This document shows, one piece after another, positions 36,749-45,057 of a stretch of DNA of 64,000 nucleotides. The stretch is from Flavobacteriales bacterium UBA7690 (GTDB taxonomy: Bacteria > Bacteroidota > Bacteroidia > Flavobacteriales_F > PHOS-HE28): assembly GCA_002482775.1 (NCBI GenBank), contig DLGQ01000109.1, forward strand, positions 54,765 to 118,764, given 5' to 3'. Position 1 is the stretch's first letter. Every line of letters starts with the position of its first letter. The notes beneath the pieces are model-generated. The model saw only the letters and a list, made by a program, of their open reading frames with translations. It was not told the DNA's origin and ran no database searches. A program made the position numbers and the translations under genes.

Positions 36749-36810
36749 GTACTCGGCCTTTGATAACTTCGGCTTCGTGAGCAATAACGGAAAGAGCCAC
36801 GAAAGCATAG

Positions 36811-36836
36811 ACCACGGATCGTAGATCCGCGGGAGC
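36811..36836. repeat. Palindromic 26-bp repeat, left copy
   Basis: This 26-bp element is itself an imperfect palindrome (CCACGGATC, three bases, GATCCGCGG). An inverted copy with 24 of 26 identical bases lies at 37319-37344, and a related copy at 50936-50955. The two copies bracket the small gene at 36870. Confidence 0.75.
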
Positions 36837-36869
36837 GGGGCGATCGGCACCATAAAGCACGATGGCAAG

Positions 36870-37289
36870 TTGTACTACGCACGGCTGCTGAAGGCTCCCA
36901 TTCTCGGCGTTTATGCAAAAGCCTTCAGCACTCCGCTTGCGCCACCCTTACTACCCAAACTCGCTCATCTACCGTTTGCTTTTGAGGTGCCGATCCATGT
37001 TGGTGTAATCGGGAAGGGGAAGTTCGAGGTCGCAGAAAAGAACCCGTTGTTGCAATCCGACATCGACAAGATGAAGCCACAATACTGGCAGGACATAGAT
37101 GATCTTGCGAACTGTGTTATTGTTTATCCAGATGGTTCAGAGAGGAAGGCCGCTCCTGAAGAATGCATCGGACTTGAAGCACTTGGCGCTTGGAATCATA
37201 TCCATATTCTTTGGTATATAGACAAGGACTTCAACGGCATCCCCAACCCAACGCTCGACTACACGAAAGTGAAGTTGTCCAAGAAGTAG
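36870..37289 (+). CDS. Small lower-GC hypothetical gene between inverted repeats
   Basis: 139 aa if the TTG at 36870 is the start (LYYARLLKAPILGVYAKAF). No ATG is in frame upstream; the frame stays open back to a TAG inside the left repeat, so the true 5' end may be lost or the start lies elsewhere. The C-terminal half (DIDKMKPQYWQDIDDLANCVIVYPDGS ... DFNGIPNPTLDYTKVKLSKK) is coherent protein with no signal peptide or membrane segment. Base composition is visibly lower in GC than the neighbours. The gene lies alone between 26-bp inverted repeats. Family and function unknown; a captured cassette or an old insertion are both possible. Confidence 0.55.
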   Translation: MYYARLLKAPILGVYAKAFSTPLAPPLLPKLAHLPFAFEVPIHVGVIGKGKFEVAEKNPLLQSDIDKMKPQYWQDIDDLANCVIVYPDGSERKAAPEECIGLEALGAWNHIHILWYIDKDFNGIPNPTLDYTKVKLSKK

Positions 37290-37318
37290 CCCGGCAGACC
37301 CCGAACAAGGATCCCCAC

Positions 37319-37344
37319 GCTACCGCGGATCTGCGATCCGTGGT
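37319..37344. repeat. Palindromic 26-bp repeat, right copy (inverted)
   Basis: Reverse-complement of the copy at 36811 with 2 mismatches in 26 (24/26). Core CCGCGGATC, TGC, GATCCGTGG. Confidence 0.75.
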
Positions 37345-37426
37345 TCCATTTGCTAGACTATACCGATGTCTCCTGCCGATCTATGATCGGCCATAGTTAG
37401 CTTCGATTTAGTGATCTGCAACTACA

Positions 37427-37452
37427 AGACCTGCCTGCCGGAAGGCAGGTCT
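37427..37452. repeat. Perfect 10-bp hairpin
   Basis: AGACCTGCCT, loop GCCGGA, AGGCAGGTCT. It lies between the right 26-bp repeat and the DUF4197 gene. No T-run follows. Confidence 0.6.
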
Positions 37453-37520
37453 ACGACCAGACGGACCTGCACTACCTGATCTACGCGACGGTCGTTTGGT
37501 TGGATGTGCTGACACATACA

Positions 37521-37544
37521 TGATGCTATCATGTGATAGCATCA
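37521..37544. repeat. Perfect 11-bp-arm palindrome
   Basis: TGATGCTATCA and TGATAGCATCA are separated by two bases. It lies 22 bases beyond the 3' end of the minus-strand DUF4197 gene. It could be a terminator stem or a binding site. Confidence 0.6.
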
Positions 37545-37566
37545 AAAGCAGGACTACGGAACATCA

Positions 37567-38295
37567 CTACTTCCCGAACACCTTCTTCAACAGATCACTA
37601 GTGCGTGCCATGGGGTCTTGGCGGATCTTGGCTTCCTCTTGCGCGATGAGGGTGAAGAGCCCATCGATCGCTTTCTGGGTGATGTAAGCATCCAGGTCGG
37701 GATCCACGGCTTTGGCACCGGTGAGCATGCCTGCTTTATTGTAGCCATTGACCAACGGTGTCCAGTAGCTGGTCAACGCCACCTTCTGTGTACTATTCGC
37801 CACGATGGGTGCGAATTTCTCCCGCAGGCTTGCGGAGGTCTGTTTGGTGAGGTAGTCCGTGGCGGCACGATCACCACCTTTCAGGATAGCGAAACCGTCG
37901 CCCACGCTCATCCCAGTAACAGCGTCGCGCAGGATGGGCAGTGCTTCTTTCGCGGCATCTTCCGCCGCACGGTTCATCGTCATCTCGAACTCCTCCACCT
38001 GTTTGGTCATCCCGATCTTCACCAACGTGGTCTTCATCTTCTCGGCTTCCGGTGGGAAGGCGATACTGATCAACTCGTTCTTCCAGAAGCCATCCAACGA
38101 AGAGCCTTTCAGCACCGAGCTTTCCGCGCCTTTGCCCAACGCCTCCTTCAGGCCGGAGATCACCTCATCGTTGCTGAGGCCACTGGCACCACCACCTTTC
38201 ACCTTATCGGCGATCCCTTTCAACGAGCCGGGTATCTGGGCGTGAAGCGGGGTGAGAAGTAGGAGAGCGAGTGAAAGTGTGAGCAGCTGTTTCAT
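37567..38295 (-). CDS. DUF4197 domain-containing secreted protein
   Basis: 242 aa from the ATG at 38295, with signal peptide MKQLLTLSLALLLLTPLHAQ. The rest is mostly helical and fits DUF4197: LSNDEVISGLKEALGKGAESSV, LPILRDAVTGMSVGDGFAILKGGDRAATDYL, and the C-terminal YITQKAIDGLFTLIAQEEAKIRQDPMARTSDLLKKVFG. The family is periplasmic or outer-membrane associated in proteobacteria and Bacteroidota, of unknown function. The length is normal. A T-less palindrome follows at 37521-37544. Confidence 0.85.
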   Translation of the reverse strand: MKQLLTLSLALLLLTPLHAQIPGSLKGIADKVKGGGASGLSNDEVISGLKEALGKGAESSVLKGSSLDGFWKNELISIAFPPEAEKMKTTLVKIGMTKQVEEFEMTMNRAAEDAAKEALPILRDAVTGMSVGDGFAILKGGDRAATDYLTKQTSASLREKFAPIVANSTQKVALTSYWTPLVNGYNKAGMLTGAKAVDPDLDAYITQKAIDGLFTLIAQEEAKIRQDPMARTSDLLKKVFGK

Positions 38296-38358
38296 ACGGA
38301 GGTGCGTTCGTGAGCGCGAAGGTGGCCCAAAGAACGTGCCGCATCCGGGTGCGATCAT

Positions 38359-38827
38359 TCAATGGCCGAAATGGTAGCCCATCGCGATGGTCACATCCCA
38401 AGGCTTCTGCTGGATCTGCACGTTGGGGTTGCGTTCCAAGTTCTCCAGGTCATCCTCATACGCCTGCGGCCGTTGTGGAAGGAGCACTTGTATGCTGAAG
38501 AAGCGCTCTGGCTTGTGCCGACCGTGCAGTTCCAGGCCTACGCCGATGGTGGTGCCGTAGTACATTTCGTCGTAACGATCGGTGCCTTGGATCATGATCG
38601 CCACGTTGTAGCCGTACATCCCTGTTATGAACGGACACACCGGTGATGAGGGCATGATCCGGATGCAGGCACCGAGGTTGTACATCATCCCCACCAAGGC
38701 ATATCCGCCGCCAGCGAAGATGCTATGTTGCTGGGCTGGTCGCGCTGCGAGTTGACCCTTGCGCATGCTGGGGTTCTTGGGCCACCAGCCGCAATGGAAG
38801 TAGGAAGGCGAGGAGCACCACCCGCAT
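38359..38827 (-). pseudogene. Secreted protein gene with a one-base frameshift
   Basis: Two overlapping minus-strand frames form one protein. The first starts at the ATG at 38827 with a clear signal peptide (MRVVLLAFLLPLRLVAQEP). It leaves the correct frame at a run of four bases (GGGG on the plus strand, 38770-38773). Removing one base joins it to SMRKGQLAARPAQQHSIFAGGGYALVG and on to the end (TIAMGYHFGH). The corrected product is about 155 aa with Gly/Tyr-rich beta-strand patterns (MYGYNVAIMIQGTDRYDEMYYGTTIGVGLELHG), like a small outer-membrane barrel. The break may be a sequencing or assembly error in a homopolymer or a genuine mutation. Confidence 0.65.
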
Positions 38828-38852
38828 ACGGGAAAGGTCCACTTGGACCCGC

Positions 38853-40040
38853 TCACCGCACCTGCAACACCTTTCCTTCCTCCACCCAGTTCTGTGGATC
38901 GATGCCAAGTTCACCACCGGGCACGGACCAGCGCAGTGCCACCACACCGATCACGGGCTGGCCATGGTGCATGGTGCGGAAGACCGGATCGCCTTTATCC
39001 TCTTCGTACACGTACGTCCACTCTTGCGGCTTATCGTTCAAGGTGATGCGTTGTTGAAGCACCGGGCAGAAAACGCCTTCTCGTTCAGGCGTGGCCCAGA
39101 CGAACGTGCCAGCTTGAAGTCCATGATCCAGGATATCCGCTGTCAGTGATCCTTCCGGCGGCAAACGATAAAAGTCCCAACCCTCACCGCTCGCATCACG
39201 CTTCATCAGGAACGCAGCTCCAGGTGCGGGTGAAACTCCACGGACGTAGTAGCCGAGGTCATCGGCATCCACACCAGTGCGTTCAATGCCGATGATCAGT
39301 ACATCATCGTTCTCATCGAAGGTGAGGTCCACGCGTTCGATCGGCGGTATCCCCGGCGGTATCACGATCGGTGGTTCCGAAGGTTCATGTCCGAAAGAGA
39401 ACGGATCTTCTACAGGTGGCAGCGGTGGAGGCGGATCACCTGCTTTTCCGAAGTCGCGGTGTACGTTCAAGACTTCCTTCGTAGTAATGCTGATGCATCC
39501 GGAAGACACCGCGAACGAAATGGTGAATGCTGCGATGCGTGCTTTTCCGTTCGTCACACTGCGCAAGATCATGGTGCCGTCGGCATACTCACCCGTGCCA
39601 TACCACCCGGCCATATCCTTGGTGATCCCTGGTCCGTAGGCCTGTTGCAACAACCGGAACTCGCGTGGCTGTTCGGAGGGCGTCCATTGCAGTTGTTTGA
39701 AGTGGAAGTTCTTCGCCAAAGCGGCCGTATCGATGGAAGCACCATCATCGAGGATGTAGTACCCGTAGTTGTTGTGGGTGCTCCAAGAAAGCAGGGATGT
39801 GCCCGGCAATGTGCGCACATGGCGGCGATACCAGCCGAATAAGCCTTGTTCAGGATCCGGCGTGGGGTCCAGTACACTGGTGATCACCAGATCCGGGGTG
39901 CCATCTCCGGTCACATCGATATGTTCATCGGGCGTGATGCCGGGAACGATCGGCGCATCAAGTGGGCAAGGCTGTTGGGCGGCGCTGGATGCGGCGAATA
40001 GAAGGCCGAAGACACCTAAAATGCGAATGCTCATGTTCAT
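38853..40040 (-). CDS. Secreted protein, second of a tandem paralogous pair
   Basis: 395 aa from the ATG at 40040, which overlaps the stop of the upstream gene (ATGA). Signal peptide MNMSIRILGVFGLLFAASSAAQQ. The mature start CPLDAPIVPGITPDEHIDVTGDGTPDLVITS resembles a calcium-binding DxSGDGxPDL loop, also present in the upstream neighbour along with RTLPGTSLL. A Pro-rich linker (DPPPPLPPVEDP) near residue 215 separates two halves, and the second half repeats a similar layout (VDLTFDENDDVLIIGIERTG, YYVRGVSPAPGAAFLMKRD). The family is unknown to me. No T9SS tail or lipobox seen, so it may be periplasmic. Confidence 0.65.
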   Translation of the reverse strand: MNMSIRILGVFGLLFAASSAAQQPCPLDAPIVPGITPDEHIDVTGDGTPDLVITSVLDPTPDPEQGLFGWYRRHVRTLPGTSLLSWSTHNNYGYYILDDGASIDTAALAKNFHFKQLQWTPSEQPREFRLLQQAYGPGITKDMAGWYGTGEYADGTMILRSVTNGKARIAAFTISFAVSSGCISITTKEVLNVHRDFGKAGDPPPPLPPVEDPFSFGHEPSEPPIVIPPGIPPIERVDLTFDENDDVLIIGIERTGVDADDLGYYVRGVSPAPGAAFLMKRDASGEGWDFYRLPPEGSLTADILDHGLQAGTFVWATPEREGVFCPVLQQRITLNDKPQEWTYVYEEDKGDPVFRTMHHGQPVIGVVALRWSVPGGELGIDPQNWVEEGKVLQVR

Positions 40041-40615
40041 CGAATGACCCACGGACCAACAGTAGGTATCAACTCGATCGCCTTGATCCGGACACTGCGC
40101 TGCTCGGTCAGTGGTTCCAAAGTGATCGTCCAGGTGCGTGGCTTCTGGGGAATAGTGGTTTGGAGCACGAAGACCTGTCCACTAAGTCCGGGAGTCGATC
40201 CGACTGTTCGTACCTGGTTGCCATATCCCCATTGCAGCACATCGATAGACCCGTCGGTAAAAAGGAAATGAGGGATCTGCATGTCGTTCGGGATGCCCTT
40301 ATCGAACTCCGGAAGGGTGTCGCCGAACGCGAAGGCGTGGGGTGATCGGTGGCCGTTCCGACCCAAGCTGCACAGCAACGAAGTGCCGGGCAATGTTCGG
40401 ATGGAACGCATACAGGAGCCGGAGCTGCTGGGTTCATCTTCCGTGCCCACGGAGCGCCCGTGTACGATCAGATCCGGGATACCATCACCGGAGAGGTCCA
40501 AGGTGTCGGTCGGTGGCATTCCGCATGGGTCGGTGAAGTGCAATTCGATGTCGCCAGGCTGGGCCGAAGCGGCGAACGCTGCGAAGAGTAGGAACAACAG
40601 GATCGTTGTTTTCAT
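40037..40615 (-). CDS. Secreted protein, first of a tandem paralogous pair
   Basis: 192 aa with signal peptide MKTTILLFLLFAAFAASAQ. The mature part begins with CGMPPTDTLDLSGDGIPDLIVHG, a calcium-loop-like motif shared with the next gene, followed by RSIRTLPGTSLLCS, which also has a counterpart there (RHVRTLPGTSLLSW). This supports a tandem duplication followed by divergence, with the downstream copy gaining a second half. The stop is shared in an ATGA overlap with it, so the two are translationally coupled. No named family recognised. Confidence 0.65.
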   Translation of the reverse strand: MKTTILLFLLFAAFAASAQPGDIELHFTDPCGMPPTDTLDLSGDGIPDLIVHGRSVGTEDEPSSSGSCMRSIRTLPGTSLLCSLGRNGHRSPHAFAFGDTLPEFDKGIPNDMQIPHFLFTDGSIDVLQWGYGNQVRTVGSTPGLSGQVFVLQTTIPQKPRTWTITLEPLTEQRSVRIKAIELIPTVGPWVIR

Positions 40616-40752
40616 GAGCGTTGAAGGTGGTATTCAGCGACGAGCAGCTCGGTGCATTTTACTGAATGGGATACAGGGCCTTCCTGAACACCACGGTGCC
40701 GTACACCCGGCACGGTTCAAAGTTCAACCGTTCTGCAGCCGCACGACTTCGC

Positions 40753-41199
40753 TCACTGGATGGCTTCTATGGTGAAAGTCTTTCCGTTCAAGGTAACCGC
40801 ATCACCCGTTCGTTTCCCAGCCAAAGCTTGTCCGATGGGTGATGCCAAGGAGACCACTGCCCAAGTGGCACCCGCCACCTGTACGATGCCCCAGGCAATG
40901 GCGATGAAGAAGAGTCCTTGATCTGTTCTTACCAGTGCTCCGAATGCCACGTGTTCGAAGTTCCTATCCACCGGCACACGGGCGAGTTCTTGTTGCGATG
41001 CACGCAGCTTGGCCAATAGTGCTCCCTGCTGATCCAGTTCCTGCTGGACCATGGCGCGGCCCACCTCATGTTTATCGCCAGCGCTGCTCTTGGTGTCGCT
41101 ATTACGCGCATGGAGCGTAGAAGCGAAGTCGGCTTCCGCAGCTACGATCTTTTCGCCGAGCGAAGCCCGAAGGTGGGTTAGGAGTAGAGCACGTTGCAC
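40753..41199 (-). CDS. GreA/GreB-like C-terminal domain protein
   Basis: 148 aa with a GTG start at 41199. The N-terminal half is a helical coiled-coil region (SSAGDKHEVGRAMVQQELDQQG). The C-terminal part ends SPIGQALAGKRTGDAVTLNGKTFTIEAIQ, which matches the GreA/GreB C-terminal domain that sits on RNA polymerase. Bacteroidota proteins of this type are often annotated as 3-oxoacyl-ACP synthase, which is misleading. The canonical acidic tip residues of GreA cannot be confirmed. Its partner is probably RNA polymerase, but this is inference from the domain. Confidence 0.65.
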   Translation of the reverse strand: MQRALLLTHLRASLGEKIVAAEADFASTLHARNSDTKSSAGDKHEVGRAMVQQELDQQGALLAKLRASQQELARVPVDRNFEHVAFGALVRTDQGLFFIAIAWGIVQVAGATWAVVSLASPIGQALAGKRTGDAVTLNGKTFTIEAIQ

Positions 41200-41328
41200 G
41201 AAGAGGAAAGGCGCTGTCCGGTGGTCTAGCGGAGGTGTAATACACCGGTTGCTCAGGACGGATAGTGGGTGGGGATCAGTTCGCGATACCGCACGGATCC
41301 GTGTGCTTCACTTTCCATCCGGCAGCAT

Positions 41329-42453
41329 TCAAGCTGCTTGGGCGTGCAGTGTTTCATTCTGCATTGCTGGCCGCCCCAATTCCTGCAACCGACGCACATG
41401 CGAAAGGATCGCGTTGCCGATGGACGGTTTCACGTTGTAGGGCAACCCATGTTCGGCCGCCACGCGCGCCACGATTGGAGCGATGGCGGGGTAGTGGATG
41501 TGGGAGATGTACGGGAACAAGTGGTGCTCGATCTGGTAGTTGAGCCCGCCGGTGAACCAGGTGATGAACGCGTTGCCGGGTGCGAAGTCGGCGGTGGTGA
41601 GCATTTCGTGTACGGCCCATTCCGTGGCGATGATGCCTTGTGCGTCGGGCAGCGGTTGTTTGGTGCCTTCCACCACATGCGCCAGTTGGAACACGGTACC
41701 TAGGATCACACCACAGGTGAAATGCATCAACACGAAACCGATGAGCACCTGCCACCAGAGCAGGGGAGTGAGCAAAAGCGGAAGACCGATGAAGAGGGTG
41801 ACATGGGCCACCTTCACGAACACCATGGCAACGAAAGCCAGCGGGTAGTTGTAGGTCTCCTTGCGGGTATGCTTGGTCCGCCGTGCCTTCTCCAGGGAGA
41901 AGAAGTCGTTCACCAGCTTCACCAGCGTGAGCAACCCGTAGAAGAAGAAGGCATAGATGTGCTGCAACCGGTGTACGCGCCACAGCGGTGCATGTTCGCT
42001 GAAACGGAGCAGGTCCGGCGGGTCGATGTCCTGATCCACTTCGTCCACGTTGGTATGCGTATGGTGGGCGCCGTTATGTTGCAGTTTCCAAGTGTGGGCA
42101 TCACTGCCGAGCAGATACATGGTTCCGCCCAGCAGGTCGTTCACCCACTGGTGGCGGCTGGTGGCACCGTGCAAGGCATCGTGCATCACGCCCATGCCTA
42201 CACCCGCCATACCCACGCCCATGGCGAAGTAGAGCAACAGGGCCATCCATGCCGAAGGTGCGAAGACCAGCAGCAGGACAAGTGGTGCGAAGAACAAGGC
42301 GAGCATCAAGGTCACTTTGAGGGCCACCCGGTTGTCCGCCTTCAAGCCGATCCCGCGTTGTTGGAAATGAGCGTGGACCTGTGTGCGTACCGTGGCAGCG
42401 AAGGATTTGGCTTTCGGATCGGTGCCGATGTAACGTGGGATAGGGACGCCCAT
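41329..42453 (-). CDS. Membrane fatty acid desaturase
   Basis: 374 aa from the ATG at 42453. Three histidine boxes are visible: HDALH (91-95), HNGAHH (126-131) and QIEHHLFP near residue 320. Between them are hydrophobic segments (ALFFAPLVLLLVFAP, MALLLYFAMGVGMAGVG, VTLFIGLPLLLTPLLWWQVLIGFVLMH). This is the pattern of front-end, acyl-CoA or linoleoyl-type diiron desaturases; the Q-IEHH box is typical of front-end desaturases. It would insert a double bond into membrane fatty acids using O2. No electron-donor domain is fused. It is divergent from the cold-shock gene, and both could serve cold adaptation. Confidence 0.88.
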   Translation of the reverse strand: MGVPIPRYIGTDPKAKSFAATVRTQVHAHFQQRGIGLKADNRVALKVTLMLALFFAPLVLLLVFAPSAWMALLLYFAMGVGMAGVGMGVMHDALHGATSRHQWVNDLLGGTMYLLGSDAHTWKLQHNGAHHTHTNVDEVDQDIDPPDLLRFSEHAPLWRVHRLQHIYAFFFYGLLTLVKLVNDFFSLEKARRTKHTRKETYNYPLAFVAMVFVKVAHVTLFIGLPLLLTPLLWWQVLIGFVLMHFTCGVILGTVFQLAHVVEGTKQPLPDAQGIIATEWAVHEMLTTADFAPGNAFITWFTGGLNYQIEHHLFPYISHIHYPAIAPIVARVAAEHGLPYNVKPSIGNAILSHVRRLQELGRPAMQNETLHAQAA

Positions 42454-42763
42454 GGTGCAACTAGGGTCTACTGACCGGAATTGGCGCGGCGAACGGAGCT
42501 GCTCCCGCGGAGGATAGATGGGGCGACATGGCCTGGCACGTGCCAGGACCCGGTAGCGCACGACTATGGCGTACGCCGATACGCGTTCGTTGTACCCGCA
42601 TCGGGCGCAAGGTACGCCAGCGGTGGAGGCCTTCTGGTCTTTAATTTGAACAGGATCGTCGGAACTTCGGTGAACGGCCCTACCTTGCGGCCATCAATGC
42701 CTTGGTGCATTTACCAAGGATACACACGTGGCGGCTTAGCGGTCGTCGCACAATACAAGCAGT
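42454..42763. promoter_or_regulatory. Divergent spacer with cold-shock gene leader
   Basis: This 310-bp spacer contains no convincing gene. A TACCTTGC box at 42681-42688 could be the -7 element of the cold-shock gene and would give a leader of about 70 bases, as is common for cold-shock mRNAs. No clear -33 was seen. Confidence 0.35.
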
Positions 42764-42955
42764 ATGGCAAGTGGAGTAGTTAAGTTCTTCAACTCGGAGA
42801 AAGGTTTCGGTTTCATCACCCCGGATGGTGGTGGCAAGGATGTGTTCGTGCACAAGACCGGTACCCGGGATAACCTCAACGAGGGCGATCGCGTGGAATT
42901 CGAAGTGGAGCAAAGTCCTAAAGGGGCTAACGCTGTGAACGTGACCAAGGCCTAA
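42764..42955 (+). CDS. Cold-shock domain protein
   Basis: 63 aa single cold-shock domain with an OB fold. RNP1 is KGFGFI and RNP2 is DVFVH, in the order [18 protein letters not shown] and then KDVFVHKTG. It binds single-stranded RNA or DNA and acts as an RNA chaperone or antiterminator. The length is normal for CspA-type proteins. It is monocistronic and ends in a strong hairpin terminator at 42974-43007. The upstream spacer is described separately. Confidence 0.93.
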   Translation: MASGVVKFFNSEKGFGFITPDGGGKDVFVHKTGTRDNLNEGDRVEFEVEQSPKGANAVNVTKA

Positions 42956-42973
42956 GCAGCCTTTCTGATCATG

Positions 42974-43007
42974 CAACGCCCCGGCCGCAAGCCGGGGCGT
43001 TGTTTTT
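42974..43007 (+). terminator. Rho-independent terminator of the cold-shock gene
   Basis: CAACGCCCCGGC, loop CGCAA, GCCGGGGCGTTG and then TTTTT form a perfect 12-bp stem with a T-run. Confidence 0.9.
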
Positions 43008-43020
43008 CCCCCTACACAGA

Positions 43021-43059
43021 ATGAGAAAGGCCGTCCCTTCAGGGGACGGCCTTTCTCAT
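43021..43059 (-). terminator. Rho-independent terminator of the FG-GAP gene
   Basis: A perfect 17-bp stem (outer arm starting ATGAGAAAGGCC, 5-base loop) lies 18 bases after the stop of the minus-strand gene at 43077, with T-rich sequence at the outer end. Confidence 0.75.
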
Positions 43060-43076
43060 TGCAACGGTCGGTGACC

Positions 43077-45038
43077 TTACTCTTTCACGAAAGTCCGTTT
43101 CACAGCGCCCTTCGGGGTGGTCACTTCGAGCAGGTACACACCGCTCGCGAGGGATCCGATGTCGATGGTGCTGGCGCTTACCACGCCATGCTGCACCAAT
43201 TGACCCGTGCTGGAGAAGATGCGAGCCATGCGGTTGTTCAGGTCGGCTCCGATCACCATCAGGTGGTTCGTTGCGGGTACCGGGAACAAGGCGAGTTCGT
43301 TCAGGGCTATCTCTTCAGTCGAACTGAACAAGCCCTCGTGCACCACGATGGTGCTGTTGGGCTCCACGTTCTCGAGGTGGTCCACGATGCCGCTTGGCCA
43401 ATGGACTTCTACGGTGGCCGTGGTGGCTTGGCCCAGGCCGAAGTGTGCCAGCAGGCTGCTCATGTAACGGAAGCCATCACCGCTTTTCACATCGCGGATC
43501 TGGCTGATGTCATTGGTGATCACATGCACACGCGCGCCGATGCCGTTCTGGTTGCTTACTGAACCCACTGGCCAGATGCGCAACCAATTGTTACCCGTGC
43601 TCTGGTTGTAGTAGATGGTACCGCCGCCCAGGATGTCCAAGTATCCATCGTTGTCCATATCGCCGATGGGGCCATTGTAAGGTACGGTGTTGTCGAAGGT
43701 GAAGGTCCCATTGCCGTTGTTCATCAGCATGCCATCGCCGCCGAGGATATCCAGCCAACCATCGTTGTTGAAGTCGTGCGTGGTCCACTCGTTGGATTGC
43801 CCATCGTTGGAGTTGACGCCGGAAATGTTGGAGATGTCCGTGAACTCGCCATTTCCCTCGTTGCGCATCAGTTTGTGTTGAGCGCTGGAACTGCTTCCGA
43901 TGAGCACGTCCATGTCGCCATCGTTGTCGTAGTCGCCCCACGCGCTGCTCCAGCTCTGGTGTTCATCGTTCCAGCCGAGGTCAGGCGCCACATCGGTGAA
44001 AACCCCACCTGGGGAGTTCGGCATCAGGAGATCCTCGGGATCGCAACCGCATTTGGCGATGAAGAGGTCCATCAGCCCATCATTGTTGTAGTCGGTGAAG
44101 ACCGATCCGTAATTGCCACAGGTCTCGCCATAGCCGCCTTGTTGAAAAAGGAGTGTGCCAGAGCCGTCGTTGATGAAGCCTACGTTGGCATCCACGTCAT
44201 GGCAGGAGAACGCGTCCAAATGGCCGTCGTTGTTGAGGTCCACCATGTTCGTACGCTGGCAGAAGATGTACTCATCGTACGAAACTTCGGTGAAGGCGGT
44301 GCCATCCTCATTGGCGAACATGAGCGTTACGCCATCACCAGCGCCGTATAGCATATCGTTCGCGCCATTCTTGTCCAGATCACCAACACAGAGGCTCCAC
44401 GAAGCGGGGTGATCTGCCGCTGATGTTGGGATGTCCACGAATTCGAAGGTGCCATCAAGTTGTTGGAAACCGATGTGTACGTTGGATTCCGTGGGGTCCA
44501 GGAGGTCGTCCAATCCATCGTTGTTCATGTCCACAGCACCGAGGGTGTAGTTCATGCCGGGCACGGCGATCCCCGCGAAATCGATCACGTTCACAGGGGG
44601 CGGCGGCGGCGGTATCAAAGTGATGCTGAACGGGAATCCGTTCGCGCTCCAGGTGTCATCGAAATTGAAATAATACGTCACGTTCGCCAATGCAGTGAAA
44701 TCCAGTTCGGAGGAATACCCGTCGCCGGAATCATCATCACCTTCCAAACAGATCAACGCGTCGCAGGCACCGGTGTACACTTGGATACGGGTATCGGTGG
44801 GTTCTTCACCGAAGCTGGTGCTTATCACCACGCCGGTATCCACCGGACTGGTGAAGGAATACCACTCGGCATGGTCGCCGTTCCCATAGGCGCAATTGTT
44901 CCCGGGTAAAGCATCGCCATCAACAGCCAGAACGGTGTGCAGCCCTTCGGTCACGGGTAGGGCTGTAGCGCAGGAATTCTGGGCTGCGGCGGGCATTGCC
45001 AATGCCAGGAAGAGCAGCAGGAGTAAGGTTCTATTCAT
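43077..45038 (-). CDS. FG-GAP/ASPIC-UnbV T9SS protein
   Basis: 653 aa from the ATG at 45038, with signal peptide MNRTLLLLLFLALAMPAAAQ. An N-terminal domain of about 120 residues (CAYGNGDHAEWYSFTSPVD, FTALANVTYYFNFDD) is followed by FG-GAP/VCBS-type repeats with D-x-N-x-D-G loops (VDMNNDGLDD, VDLNNDGHLDAFSC, GDYDNDGDMDVLIG, HDFNNDGWLDILG), giving a calcium-stabilised propeller. Then comes an ASPIC/UnbV domain (NWLRIWPVGSVSNQNGIGARV ... FGLGQATTATVEVHWPSG). The C-terminus (LALFPVPATNHLMVIG to the end) is a T9SS type A sorting domain. Cell-surface, of unknown substrate. Confidence 0.85.
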   Translation of the reverse strand: MNRTLLLLLFLALAMPAAAQNSCATALPVTEGLHTVLAVDGDALPGNNCAYGNGDHAEWYSFTSPVDTGVVISTSFGEEPTDTRIQVYTGACDALICLEGDDDSGDGYSSELDFTALANVTYYFNFDDTWSANGFPFSITLIPPPPPPVNVIDFAGIAVPGMNYTLGAVDMNNDGLDDLLDPTESNVHIGFQQLDGTFEFVDIPTSAADHPASWSLCVGDLDKNGANDMLYGAGDGVTLMFANEDGTAFTEVSYDEYIFCQRTNMVDLNNDGHLDAFSCHDVDANVGFINDGSGTLLFQQGGYGETCGNYGSVFTDYNNDGLMDLFIAKCGCDPEDLLMPNSPGGVFTDVAPDLGWNDEHQSWSSAWGDYDNDGDMDVLIGSSSSAQHKLMRNEGNGEFTDISNISGVNSNDGQSNEWTTHDFNNDGWLDILGGDGMLMNNGNGTFTFDNTVPYNGPIGDMDNDGYLDILGGGTIYYNQSTGNNWLRIWPVGSVSNQNGIGARVHVITNDISQIRDVKSGDGFRYMSSLLAHFGLGQATTATVEVHWPSGIVDHLENVEPNSTIVVHEGLFSSTEEIALNELALFPVPATNHLMVIGADLNNRMARIFSSTGQLVQHGVVSASTIDIGSLASGVYLLEVTTPKGAVKRTFVKE

Positions 45039-45057
45039 CACGTGCAGGTGGTTGGTA

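Noticed and set aside
37521..37544. Palindrome as a phage attachment site
   Set aside because: No integrase, tRNA or matching direct repeat nearby.
41292..41303. Perfect 12-bp palindrome CACGGATCCGTG
   Set aside because: Resembles the repeat family only in the GGATCCG core; arms do not match and a 12-bp palindrome is expected by chance in 64 kb.
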